DNA from: Paractinoplanes abujensis
Lineage (GTDB): Bacteria > Actinomycetota > Actinomycetes > Mycobacteriales > Micromonosporaceae
Length of the DNA: 64,000 bases
Direction: 5' to 3'
Assembly: GCF_014204895.1 (NCBI RefSeq)
Contig: NZ_JACHMF010000001.1
Location: forward strand, 7,316,001-7,380,000
In this document: one piece after another, positions 40,906 to 48,649 of the stretch
How positions within the stretch are numbered: position 1 is the first letter of the stretch
Layout: every line of letters starts with the position of its first letter
Position numbers and translations under genes: made by a program
The notes under the pieces: generated by a model
Seen by the model: only the letters and a program-made list of their open reading frames with translations
Databases searched by the model: none
What the model was told of the DNA's origin: nothing

Positions 40906-42186
40906 TTAGCGCAGCAGCGAGAGAACGTTCTGCGCCGACTGGTTGGCCTGGGACAGCATCGAGGTGCCGGCCTGGGTCAGGATCTGCGACCGGGTGAAGG
41001 ACACCATCTCCTGGGCCATGTCGGTGTCACGGATACGCGACTCCGACGCGGACAGGTTCTCGACCGCCACGTTGAGGTTGTTGATGGTGTGCTCGAAGCG
41101 GTTCTGCACGGCACCGAGCGTGGCCCGGCTGTCGGTGACCGACGACAGGGCCTTGTCGATCGCCTTGAGCGCGGCGTCGGGGTCCTTGGTCAGGTCGAGG
41201 GCCGCGGTGCCGAGCGTCTCGGAGTCGACGCCACCGATCGCGATGCCGATCTTCTGGTTGGCGTTCGCGCCGACCTGGAACTTGCCGGTGTTGCCGCCGG
41301 TGGAGTTCAGCGTGGTCAGGTTGACGCCCAGACCGCCGGAGTTGACACCCGTGGTGGTGTCGACGCTGCTGGCCACACCGATGTTCGTGTCGTTGGTGAT
41401 CGAGAAGTCACCGCTGCCGTTGACGTTGAACGTGGTGCGGTTCTGCGAGTCGACCTTGGCCGACATGGTGACCTCGTTGCCCTGGAAGCCGGCCGCCTTC
41501 AGGGCCTTCTCGAGGCCCGCGTTGACCGCCTTGGCCAGGTCCTGCGGCGACGCGTCGGCCGCCACCTTGTCCACCGAGACCTGGATCGGGGTGCCACCGG
41601 CGGAGATGTCGGTGCCGTTGGGTGACTTCGTCAGGCCACCCACCTTCTCCAGCGAGAAGGTGAACGTGCCGCTGCCGGTGACGCCGGACGGCAGCGAGGC
41701 CGCGGCGCCGCTGGTGGTGGCGGCCATCTGGGTGCCGGCGGCCTGCTTGGTGCTGCCGAACGTGCCGTCGAGCAGGCTCTGCTTGCCGAACGCCGTGCTC
41801 TTGCCGATCCGGTCGAGCTCGGCGTTGAGCTGGCCCATCTCCTTGTTGGCGGCCTCGGCGGCCGACGAGTCGGTGGCGCCCGAGTTGGCCGCCTGCACCG
41901 ACAGGTCGCGCATACGCTGCAGGATGGCGGTGGTCTCGTTGAGCGCACCTTCAGCGGTCTGCGCGACCGAGACGCCGTCCTGCGTGTTGCGCACGGCGAC
42001 CTTGAGCCCGCCGACCTGCGAGCGCAGGCCTTCGGAGATCGAGAGGCCGGCCGCGTCGTCGGCGGCCCGGTTGATGCGGAAACCACTGGACAACTTCTCC
42101 AGCGACTTCGACATCTGGCTGTCGGTGACCGACAGGTTCCGGTAGGCGTTCTGCGCGGCGATGTTCTGGTTGATGCGAAGACCCAT
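40906..42186 (-). CDS. fliC: Flagellin FliC
   Basis: A 426-aa flagellin, the only one in the window. N-terminal D0/D1: GLRINQNIAAQNAYRNLSVT, SLEKLSSGFRINRAADDAAG and LSISEGLRSQVGGLKVAVRN. C-terminal: FEHTINNLNVAVENLSASES and SQANQSAQNVLSLLR. The middle (~170-335) is the exposed variable part. I chose the ATG at 42186 with AAGGAGG upstream; upstream open codons are leader RNA. The leader carries a CsrA-type hairpin and the promoter fits FliA, so both transcription and translation appear controlled. Confidence 0.97.
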   Translation of the reverse strand: MGLRINQNIAAQNAYRNLSVTDSQMSKSLEKLSSGFRINRAADDAAGLSISEGLRSQVGGLKVAVRNTQDGVSVAQTAEGALNETTAILQRMRDLSVQAANSGATDSSAAEAANKEMGQLNAELDRIGKSTAFGKQSLLDGTFGSTKQAAGTQMAATTSGAAASLPSGVTGSGTFTFSLEKVGGLTKSPNGTDISAGGTPIQVSVDKVAADASPQDLAKAVNAGLEKALKAAGFQGNEVTMSAKVDSQNRTTFNVNGSGDFSITNDTNIGVASSVDTTTGVNSGGLGVNLTTLNSTGGNTGKFQVGANANQKIGIAIGGVDSETLGTAALDLTKDPDAALKAIDKALSSVTDSRATLGAVQNRFEHTINNLNVAVENLSASESRIRDTDMAQEMVSFTRSQILTQAGTSMLSQANQSAQNVLSLLR

Positions 42187-42191
42187 GAGTG

Positions 42192-42234
42192 CTTCCTCCT
42201 TGAGGGGTCTTGGAGCGGCCCATCCATGGGGCCG
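42192..42234 (-). promoter_or_regulatory. Candidate CsrA-binding leader of fliC
   Basis: In the fliC leader (minus strand) CGGCCC and GGGCCG form a 6-bp stem (42234-42229 with 42221-42216) whose 7-nt loop CATGGAT presents GGA. Fifteen bases further, the Shine-Dalgarno AAGGAGGAAG (42201-42192) holds two more GGA. A GGA-loop hairpin plus a GGA-bearing Shine-Dalgarno is the arrangement CsrA uses on B. subtilis hag mRNA. Confidence 0.65.
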
Positions 42235-42252
42235 TGGCGTTACGCCAGGCCG

Positions 42253-42279
42253 ATCGGCGCGGTGCCGACGGTTCATGAG
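42253..42279 (-). promoter_or_regulatory. Candidate FliA-type promoter of fliC
   Basis: On the minus strand CTCA (42279-42276), 17 nt, GCCGAT (42258-42253). It predicts a leader of about 60 nt that contains the GGA-loop hairpin. Confidence 0.6.
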
Positions 42280-42374
42280 CAGTCTGCGAGATTTCCCCCA
42301 CCATTTCCGGCGAATACGAAGAAACCCGAACGGAACTCACATGAACCCGGAATGCACCGGATCGGGGGAAATTC

Positions 42375-42400
42375 CTCAGCGGAGTCGGGGACGTGCCGAC
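42375..42400 (+). promoter_or_regulatory. Candidate FliA-type promoter of flgN-flgK-flgL-fliW-csrA
   Basis: CTCA at 42375-42378, 16 nt, GCCGAC at 42395-42400, 55 bp before flgN. A weak GCACCCG-like direct repeat (GAACCCG-GAAT-GCACCGG) lies upstream at 42343-42360. Confidence 0.7.
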
Positions 42401-42455
42401 GTGTCCGAATGAGCGGGTTGTTCGAGCCCGACCGGAGGCGAGACGGAGGACCAGG

Positions 42456-42941
42456 GTGAGCCTGACCGACCTGGCCAGCGTCCTGTGGCGTTCACGTGAG
42501 CTGCTCGAGATGCTGTTGTTCAAGCTGGAGGAGGAGCAGCTGCTTCTCGCGGCGGGCCGCTCCCGCTGGCTGAGCCACGCCACCCGCGAGGTCGAGGTGG
42601 TGCTGGAACAGATCCGGCAGACCGAAGTCATTCGCGCCGCCTACGCCCAGGACGTCGCGGTCGAGCTGGGGCTCGCGCCCGAGGCCTCGCTGGGCGAACT
42701 GGCCGACGCCGCGCCCGCGCCCTGGTCGGATCTGCTGCACCAGCATCGAAAGGCGTTCCTCCTGCTCACGTCCGAGATCAGTGCCCTCGCCGACGTGAAC
42801 CGCGACCTGCTCACGGCCGGGCAACGCGCAGCACGCGAAACCATGCTCGCGTTCGCCGAAACTGTGGAAACGTACGGACCGCAGGGCCAGACCGTTTCCG
42901 GCGGCGTCCGCCGCTCCAGCCTGGTGGATGAGGCGATCTGA
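42456..42941 (+). CDS. flgN: FlgN-like chaperone for hook-filament junction proteins
   Basis: A 161-aa helical protein with the FlgN/FlgN-like pattern: LLEMLLFKLEEEQLLLAAGR at the N-terminus followed by long amphipathic helices. FlgN binds FlgK and FlgL before export. It directly precedes flgK with a one-base overlap (TGATG), the standard arrangement. I chose the GTG at 42456 with ACGGAGG upstream; the frame is open further 5' through the promoter. Confidence 0.87.
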   Translation: MSLTDLASVLWRSRELLEMLLFKLEEEQLLLAAGRSRWLSHATREVEVVLEQIRQTEVIRAAYAQDVAVELGLAPEASLGELADAAPAPWSDLLHQHRKAFLLLTSEISALADVNRDLLTAGQRAARETMLAFAETVETYGPQGQTVSGGVRRSSLVDEAI

Positions 42942-44350
42942 TGGCTAGTTCATTCAGTGGTATCAACACGGCGCTCACGTCGCTCTACGCGCAACGCCGT
43001 GGCCTGGACATCACAGGTCAGAACATCGCGAACGCGAACACCGAGGGCTACACGAAGCAACGGGTGCGCATGGCGTCGCAGACCGGCAGCCTCAACCCCG
43101 GTGTGTACGCGACGACGACGCAGGTCGGCAACGGTGTGACCATCGCCGGTGTCGAGCGCGGCCGCAACGCGTACCTGGACGAGCGGGGGCGCACCGAGCA
43201 CGCCAACTCGGCGTACCTGCAGAGCCAGAAGGCCGCGTACGGGCAGATCGAGAGCGTGCTGGCGGAGCCGAGCGACACCGCCCTGCAGGCCCGTCTGCAC
43301 GACATGTGGGACGGCTGGAACGACGTCGCCAACAACTGGCAGGACCCGTCGACCCGTTCCTCGCTGCTCGAGAAGAGCCGCACCGTGGCGATCACCCTGA
43401 ACGACACGCGGGCCTCGCTCGCCAGTCAGTTCGGCGCGAACCGCAACGAGATGAGCGCGTACGTGGATCAGGTCAACACGCTGGCCGACAACATCGCGCA
43501 CATGAACAACCAGGTGGTGGTGGCCCGGGCGGCCGGCCTCGAGGCCAACGAGCTGCAGGACCAGCGGGACGTGGCGGTGATGAAGCTTTCCGAGCTGACC
43601 GGCGCGACCACGCAGGCCAAGACCAACGGCGCGGTCAACGTCTACATGGGAACGTCACCGCTGGTCAGCGACTTCTCCACGCGCAAGCTGGAGCTCTCCG
43701 GTCCGCCCAACCTCGACTCCTGGACCCCGACCACGCAGGTCGCGCTGAAGTGGTCGGGCACCGACACGTCGGCGACCGTCGGCGGCACCATGGGCTCGAT
43801 GCTCGACACGATGAACACCATCATTCCCGGCATCTCGGGCCAGCTCGACGACGTGGCCAAGGGTCTGGCCGACAGCGTCAACGCGCTCACCACCTCGGGC
43901 TACGACGTCAACGGGGATCCGGGCGTCGCCTTCTTCGACGGCACGAACGCGCGCGACATCAAGGTCGCGATCGACGACCCGGACAAGGTCGCCTTCTCCG
44001 CGGGCAACCCCAAGGCCGTGCCGCCGGCGGTCGCCGCGATCGACAACGACCGGGCCGACGAACTGGCCGCACTCGGCACCTCGCAGAACGGGCCGGACGC
44101 GAAGTACCAGCAGATGATCGGTCAGCTCGGCGTGGCCTCGCAGGCCTCGTCGCGGCGCAGTGAAATCCAGGACGCCGTACGGGATCAGGTCGACACCTCG
44201 CGCGAGGCCGAGTCGGGGGTCAACCTCGACGAGGAGATGACCAACCTGCTGACCTACCAGCGCGGGTACGAGGCGGCCTCCCGGGTGCTGACCACGATCG
44301 ACTCGATGCTCGATCAGTTGATCAACCGCACCGGTCTCGTCGGCCGCTAG
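42941..44350 (+). CDS. flgK: Flagellar hook-filament junction protein FlgK
   Basis: A 469-aa axial protein (HAP1). The N-terminal motif is FSGINTALTSLYAQRRGLDI, TGQNIANANTEGYTKQRV, and the C-terminal motif is VNLDEEMTNLLTYQRGYEAA then SRVLTTIDSMLDQLIN. It joins hook to filament together with FlgL. Length is close to the usual ~450-550 aa. flgL follows after 15 bp. Confidence 0.95.
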   Translation: MASSFSGINTALTSLYAQRRGLDITGQNIANANTEGYTKQRVRMASQTGSLNPGVYATTTQVGNGVTIAGVERGRNAYLDERGRTEHANSAYLQSQKAAYGQIESVLAEPSDTALQARLHDMWDGWNDVANNWQDPSTRSSLLEKSRTVAITLNDTRASLASQFGANRNEMSAYVDQVNTLADNIAHMNNQVVVARAAGLEANELQDQRDVAVMKLSELTGATTQAKTNGAVNVYMGTSPLVSDFSTRKLELSGPPNLDSWTPTTQVALKWSGTDTSATVGGTMGSMLDTMNTIIPGISGQLDDVAKGLADSVNALTTSGYDVNGDPGVAFFDGTNARDIKVAIDDPDKVAFSAGNPKAVPPAVAAIDNDRADELAALGTSQNGPDAKYQQMIGQLGVASQASSRRSEIQDAVRDQVDTSREAESGVNLDEEMTNLLTYQRGYEAASRVLTTIDSMLDQLINRTGLVGR

Positions 44351-44365
44351 CGGTAGGGGGACCGT

Positions 44366-45262
44366 ATGACGATTTCCAGCCGGGTCACCGACACCAGCAT
44401 GCGCCACCGCATGCTGGGTGACCTCAACCGCAGCATGGCCCGGGGCCAGGAGCTGCAAAAACAGATCTCGAGCGGCAAGCAGCTGAGCAAGCCCTCGGAT
44501 TCGCCGACCGGCACGGTGACGTCGCTGCAGCTGCGTGGCGAGATGCGGGCCACGCAACAGTTCTCCCGCAACGCCGACGACGGACTGGGCTGGCTCGGCA
44601 CCATCCAGGACAAGCTGGGCGACGCGTCGGGACAGATCATCCGCGTACGGGATCTGACCGTGCAGGGCCTCAGCTCGGCGAACAACGCGTCGGCGCGCGA
44701 GGCGATCGCCGTCGAGATCGACAACATCCGTCAGTCGATGATCGGCGAGGCCAACACCAAATACCTCGGCCGGCCCGTCTTCGGCGGGACCACGCCGGGT
44801 TCGGTCGCTTTCGACGAAACCGGATCGTACGTCGGTAACGACGGGCAGACGACCCGATCGGTCGGACCGAACGCCAAGGTGCGAATCGACACGACCGGCG
44901 CCGAGGCGTACGGAGCGAACGGCAGCGACACACAGCTCTTCAAGGTGCTGGGTGACATTTCGGCGGCCCTTCGCTCCAATGACGACGTTGCCCTGAACAC
45001 CGGTCTGTCAAATCTAGATACGGCGCACGATTTACTAAAGTCCACCCTTTCGGACGTTGGCGCCCGATATAATCGGATTACGCAGATGAAGCAGTCCGCT
45101 GATGATCACTTGCTGTCCGTGACGTCGCAGCTGTCCGATATCGAGGATGTCGACCTGCCCAAGGCGATTATGGAATTGCAGATCCAGCAGACGTCTTATC
45201 AGGCCGCCCTGGCCGCCTCGGCCAAGGTGATCCAGCCCTCGCTCATCGATTTCCTGAGGTGA
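44366..45262 (+). CDS. flgL: Flagellar hook-filament junction protein FlgL
   Basis: A 298-aa flagellin-like protein (HAP3). The N-terminal motif is SSRVTDTSMRHRMLGDLNRS style, with LQKQISSGKQLSKPSDSPTG, and the C-terminal motif is LPKAIMELQIQQTSYQAALA then ASAKVIQPSLIDFLR. The 3' part is AT-rich for this genome and holds a TTA leucine codon at 45032-45034, next to CTA, AAT and TAT codons. TTA codons are rare in such GC-rich actinobacteria. The stop lies next to the fliW start. Confidence 0.93.
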   Translation: MTISSRVTDTSMRHRMLGDLNRSMARGQELQKQISSGKQLSKPSDSPTGTVTSLQLRGEMRATQQFSRNADDGLGWLGTIQDKLGDASGQIIRVRDLTVQGLSSANNASAREAIAVEIDNIRQSMIGEANTKYLGRPVFGGTTPGSVAFDETGSYVGNDGQTTRSVGPNAKVRIDTTGAEAYGANGSDTQLFKVLGDISAALRSNDDVALNTGLSNLDTAHDLLKSTLSDVGARYNRITQMKQSADDHLLSVTSQLSDIEDVDLPKAIMELQIQQTSYQAALAASAKVIQPSLIDFLR

Positions 45263-45264
45263 CC

Positions 45265-45702
45265 ATGACTACTCGTACCGCTACCCGACCGATCGAGGCC
45301 ACGATGTCCGACCCGTCGCTGGGTCTGCCGACCATCACGATGGCGGTGCCCATGCCCGGCTTCCCGGCGCATCGGGAGTTCGTGCTCGTGCGGCTCAACG
45401 AAGACGGCCTGCTCTACGCGTTCACGTCCACCGAGGACCCCGACCTGCGCTTCCTCGTGGCGCCGCCGGAGCCCTTCTTCCCGGACTACGCGCCCGAGAT
45501 CGAGGCCGACGTCTTCGCCGCGCTCAACACGAAGGACGCGGACCGTCTGCTGCTGCTGACGGTCATCACGGCCGGCGCCAACGAGACCACGGCGAACCTG
45601 ATGGCCCCGATCGTGGTCGACCGGGACAGCATGCGCGCCATGCAGGTGGTGCTGAGCGGCACGGGTTTCCCCGTCCGCGCGGTCATGAACCCGGTCTACT
45701 GA
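45265..45702 (+). CDS. fliW: Flagellar assembly factor FliW
   Basis: A 145-aa protein that binds flagellin and, when free, allosterically inhibits CsrA. Family features are GLPTITMAVPMPGFPAHREF, LVRLNEDGLLYAFTSTEDPD, LRFLVAPPEPFFPDYAPEIE and LTVITAGANETTANLMAPIV. The ATG at 45265 has GAGGTG just upstream; a GTG at 45259 overlapping the flgL stop is possible. It directly precedes csrA, giving the usual partner pair. Confidence 0.94.
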   Translation: MTTRTATRPIEATMSDPSLGLPTITMAVPMPGFPAHREFVLVRLNEDGLLYAFTSTEDPDLRFLVAPPEPFFPDYAPEIEADVFAALNTKDADRLLLLTVITAGANETTANLMAPIVVDRDSMRAMQVVLSGTGFPVRAVMNPVY

Positions 45703-45791
45703 CAAATCCCGCAGGCGCGGCCGTACGTCCGGCGCACGGTCGCGCCTGACTCGCGATGCTGTCCGTCCACGGATGGAGGAGGGCACCGACG

Positions 45792-46034
45792 ATGCTCGTA
45801 CTGACCCGGCGCTCCGGGGAGAGCGTGATGATCGGCAACGATGTCGTCATCACTGTGCTCGAGGCGCGTGGAGACGTGATCCGGCTGGGCATCCAGGCTC
45901 CGCGTGACGTGCAGGTGCATCGCGAGGAGGTGTACCGGGAGCTGCAGGCCTCGAACCGGGAGGCCGCCTCGCCCACACAGGACGAGGTGCAGGCGGTCAG
46001 CAAGATGCTGAAGCCGTCGGCCACATCGGACTGA
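45792..46034 (+). CDS. csrA: RNA-binding translational regulator CsrA
   Basis: An 80-aa homodimeric RNA-binding protein. The N-terminus MLVLTRRSGESVMIGNDVVI then TVLEARGDVIRLGIQAPRDV and QVHREEVYREL is canonical, including the Arg and Val residues that contact GGA RNA. The C-terminal ~20 residues are a short polar extension. The ATG at 45792 has GGAGGAGGG upstream. It lies 89 bp after fliW and is followed by a strong terminator. The fliC leader is the likely main target. Confidence 0.96.
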   Translation: MLVLTRRSGESVMIGNDVVITVLEARGDVIRLGIQAPRDVQVHREEVYRELQASNREAASPTQDEVQAVSKMLKPSATSD

Positions 46035-46046
46035 ACAGCAATTCCG

Positions 46047-46083
46047 AACGCCCCGTCGCAATCGCGGCGGGGCGTTCGTTTTT
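46047..46083 (+). terminator. Intrinsic terminator after csrA
   Basis: GAACGCCCCG (46047-46056) pairs perfectly with CGGGGCGTTC (46068-46077), followed by GTTTTT. Confidence 0.94.
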
Positions 46084-46170
46084 CGGGCGTTTCCCTGTAA
46101 AAACTCCACAACAACTGAAAGATGTTCATTACCGCGCGAGCGGTGCTGTTCCGGCTTCCTAGGGGGATCG

Positions 46171-47715
46171 ATGTCGCGGTTGGCCCAACTCGGTATCGCC
46201 AAGCGTCTCGCCATGATCGTCGTAGTGGGCGCCGTCGCGTTGGCCGCACTGGCTGCTATCTCGCTGTCCGGCCAGGGCCGGCTGGCCGAGCAGGGCCGCA
46301 ACGTCTCGAACCTGCAGGCCTGCCAGGCGGCGATGAACCACCTCGACACCCGCCAGAGCGAGCTGAAGGTGGACGCCTACCGGTCGGCGCTGGGCCAGGA
46401 CGTGAGCCAGGACGTCGTCGACGACGTGCAGTCGGCCGCCGAGGCCGCGGACGGGGTGGCCGGCTGCGGACTGCCCGGCGACATGGCGCAGACGTTCACC
46501 GAGGACCGCCCCGCCTTCGTCGACTTCGGCCAGTTCATCTCCGACTTCGTGGCCTCCGGGGACAAGCGCACCCGGATCGGGGAGATCGCCGAGCGCAACA
46601 ACGTCACCGACGACAAGCTGGGCGCGCTGATCGACCGGGTCACCGCCGCCGTCGAGACCGAGGAGGGCGACATGGCCTCCACGATCAGTCAGACGCGTAC
46701 CCTCTCGATCGTCGTCGCCCTCGTCGGGCTGGTGCTCCTGATCGGCCTGGCCATTCCGCTCGCCCGCTCGATCCTGGTGCCGGTGCGCACCCTGGGGGCC
46801 GTCATCGACGCGCTCGCCCGCGGCGACCTGACCGGCCGCAGCGGCATCACCAGCCGTGACGAGCTGGGCCGGATGGCCGCCGGCCTGGACGGCGCGCTGG
46901 AATCGATCCGCGGCTCGCTCGAGACGATCGGGCGGGACGCGGACGCGCTGGCCGGTGCGGCCGGTGAACTGTCGGCAGTGGCCGCGCAGATCGCCGAGGC
47001 GGCCGGCAACACCGACCGGCAGACCGCGGCGGCCTCGGCCGAAGCCGACGAGATCTCACGCAACGTGCAGACGGTGGCGGCCGGTTCCGAGGAGATGGGC
47101 CTGGCCATCCGCGAGATCTCCCGCAACACCAGCGAATCGGCGCAGATCGCCTCGATCGCGGTGTCCGAGGCGGCCCGGGCCACCGAGACCGTGCGCCAGC
47201 TGGGCGACTCGTCGGCCGAGATCGGCAACGTGATCAAACTGATCACCTCGATCGCCGAGCAGACCAACCTGCTCGCCCTGAACGCCACGATCGAGGCGGC
47301 CCGCGCGGGTGAGGCCGGCAAGGGCTTCGCCGTGGTCGCCAGCGAGGTCAAGGACCTGGCCCAGGAGACCGCCCGCGCGACCGAGGACATCGGCACCCGC
47401 GTCGCCGCGATCCAACAGGACACCGGCGGCGCGGTCGAGGTCATCTCGCGGATCAGCGAGGTCATCGGCCAGATCAACGACTTCCAGACCACTATCGCGT
47501 CGGCGGTCGAGCAGCAGACGGCCACCACCGGCGAGATGAGCCGGAGCATCGCCGAGGTGGCCGGCGGATCGGCCCGGATCGCGGCCAACATCTCCGACGT
47601 CTCCGCCGCCAGCGCGGCCGCCGTACAGGGCGTCGAACAGACCAAGCAGGCGTCCAACGGCGTCGCCCGCACCGCCGACGACCTGCGTTCCCTGGTCAGC
47701 TCGTTCCGCATCTGA
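46171..47715 (+). CDS. Methyl-accepting chemotaxis protein
   Basis: A 514-aa transmembrane receptor, the only one in the window. TM1 is ~12-34, an extracytoplasmic helical sensor domain spans ~35-175, TM2 is ~178-200, HAMP ~200-252, then the signalling domain with the hairpin tip IAEQTNLLALNATIEAARAG and EAGKGFAVVASEVKDLAQET. The sensor has two Cys (in LQACQAAM and VAGCGLPG) that may form a disulfide. There is no C-terminal CheB/CheR tether peptide. The ATG at 46171 has AGGGGG upstream. Confidence 0.95.
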   Translation: MSRLAQLGIAKRLAMIVVVGAVALAALAAISLSGQGRLAEQGRNVSNLQACQAAMNHLDTRQSELKVDAYRSALGQDVSQDVVDDVQSAAEAADGVAGCGLPGDMAQTFTEDRPAFVDFGQFISDFVASGDKRTRIGEIAERNNVTDDKLGALIDRVTAAVETEEGDMASTISQTRTLSIVVALVGLVLLIGLAIPLARSILVPVRTLGAVIDALARGDLTGRSGITSRDELGRMAAGLDGALESIRGSLETIGRDADALAGAAGELSAVAAQIAEAAGNTDRQTAAASAEADEISRNVQTVAAGSEEMGLAIREISRNTSESAQIASIAVSEAARATETVRQLGDSSAEIGNVIKLITSIAEQTNLLALNATIEAARAGEAGKGFAVVASEVKDLAQETARATEDIGTRVAAIQQDTGGAVEVISRISEVIGQINDFQTTIASAVEQQTATTGEMSRSIAEVAGGSARIAANISDVSAASAAAVQGVEQTKQASNGVARTADDLRSLVSSFRI

Positions 47716-47824
47716 GACGCGCGCACCCGGACTGCACCGCCGCCGGAACGAGGTTGACAACGGCCGGGCCCCACTCTTTCGGTCAGACGGGAAGAGCCCG
47801 TCGAGCTGAGGCCGGGGAGTGACA

Positions 47825-48568
47825 GTGGGCGCGGAGCGGGAATCAGTGATCGGTGTGGTCAGCGCCGTCGACGCGCTGGATCTGACGGCCGATGCGCATG
47901 TGCACACCGGCTTCTCGGCCGGGCGGGACGCCGTCGGTGTGGTCGTCTCGGCGGCCGACCGGGCCGGGCTGGGTGCGCTCACCTTCGCCGACCAGGTGGG
48001 GCCGGAGACGACCTGGCTCTCCACCTACGCCGACTCGGTGCGGCGGGCTCAGCGGCGCACGGAGATGAAGCTGCGCATCGCGGCCGAGGTCGAGGTCGTG
48101 CGCCCGGACGGCTGGCTGGCCCTGCCGCCCGACATCAGCTACCTCGAGGCCCTCTCCGTCGCCGTGTCGCGTCTGCCGCTGCTGACCGGTGTGGCCGGCC
48201 CCCGTGAGGTGCGCGCCATGCTGACCGCGGGCGAGCTCTCCACCGACCAGGTGGCCGAGCAGCTGGTCGACGTGACCGTCCGCGGCATCGAGCGGGCCTC
48301 CCGCTACGCTCCGACCCAGCTCGCCCGTCCGCTCGGTCTGCTGGCCCAGGTCGGCTTGGACGACGCCGTGCTCGGTCCCGACCTGATCGACGCGCTGGCC
48401 ACGGCCTGCCGCGAGACCGGTACCGTGGTCGAGATCAGCGAGGCCTGGCGGTCGCCGTCGCCGCGGATGGTGGCGATGCTGCGTGAGTCCGGGGTGACTC
48501 TGGTGCCCGCGAGTGACGCCCGGTACGCCACCGAGGTCGGCCACTGGCAGTACGTCCGCCGGGTCTGA
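47825..48568 (+). CDS. PHP-domain metal-dependent phosphoesterase-like protein
   Basis: A 247-aa cytoplasmic protein. ADAHVHTGFSAGRDAVGVVV carries the H-x-H of the PHP motif I, LGALTFADQVG resembles motif II, and IAAEVEVVRPDG holds the conserved Glu of motif III. The C-terminal VTLVPASDARYATEVGHWQY carries the Asp/His of the last motif. Known members hydrolyse phosphoesters such as histidinol phosphate; the substrate here is unknown. I chose the GTG at 47825; one at 47819 is also possible. It lies in the same direction as the chemoreceptor, 109 bp downstream. Confidence 0.72.
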   Translation: MGAERESVIGVVSAVDALDLTADAHVHTGFSAGRDAVGVVVSAADRAGLGALTFADQVGPETTWLSTYADSVRRAQRRTEMKLRIAAEVEVVRPDGWLALPPDISYLEALSVAVSRLPLLTGVAGPREVRAMLTAGELSTDQVAEQLVDVTVRGIERASRYAPTQLARPLGLLAQVGLDDAVLGPDLIDALATACRETGTVVEISEAWRSPSPRMVAMLRESGVTLVPASDARYATEVGHWQYVRRV

Positions 48569-48649
48569 GCGAAACCGGCCGCTGTCCGTAGCCGTCTCCG
48601 TACTCTCAGTCATGCCAGCAGTTGGACGCGTAGGCATGGGAGAGAAGCG

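Noticed and set aside
45036..45073. TAAAG ... CCCGATATAAT inside flgL, suggestive of an internal promoter for fliW-csrA
   Set aside because: Spacing between the two elements is 23 nt, not the 16-17 seen at all other copies, and no -35 hexamer fits the TATAAT; it is better explained as a rare-codon patch.
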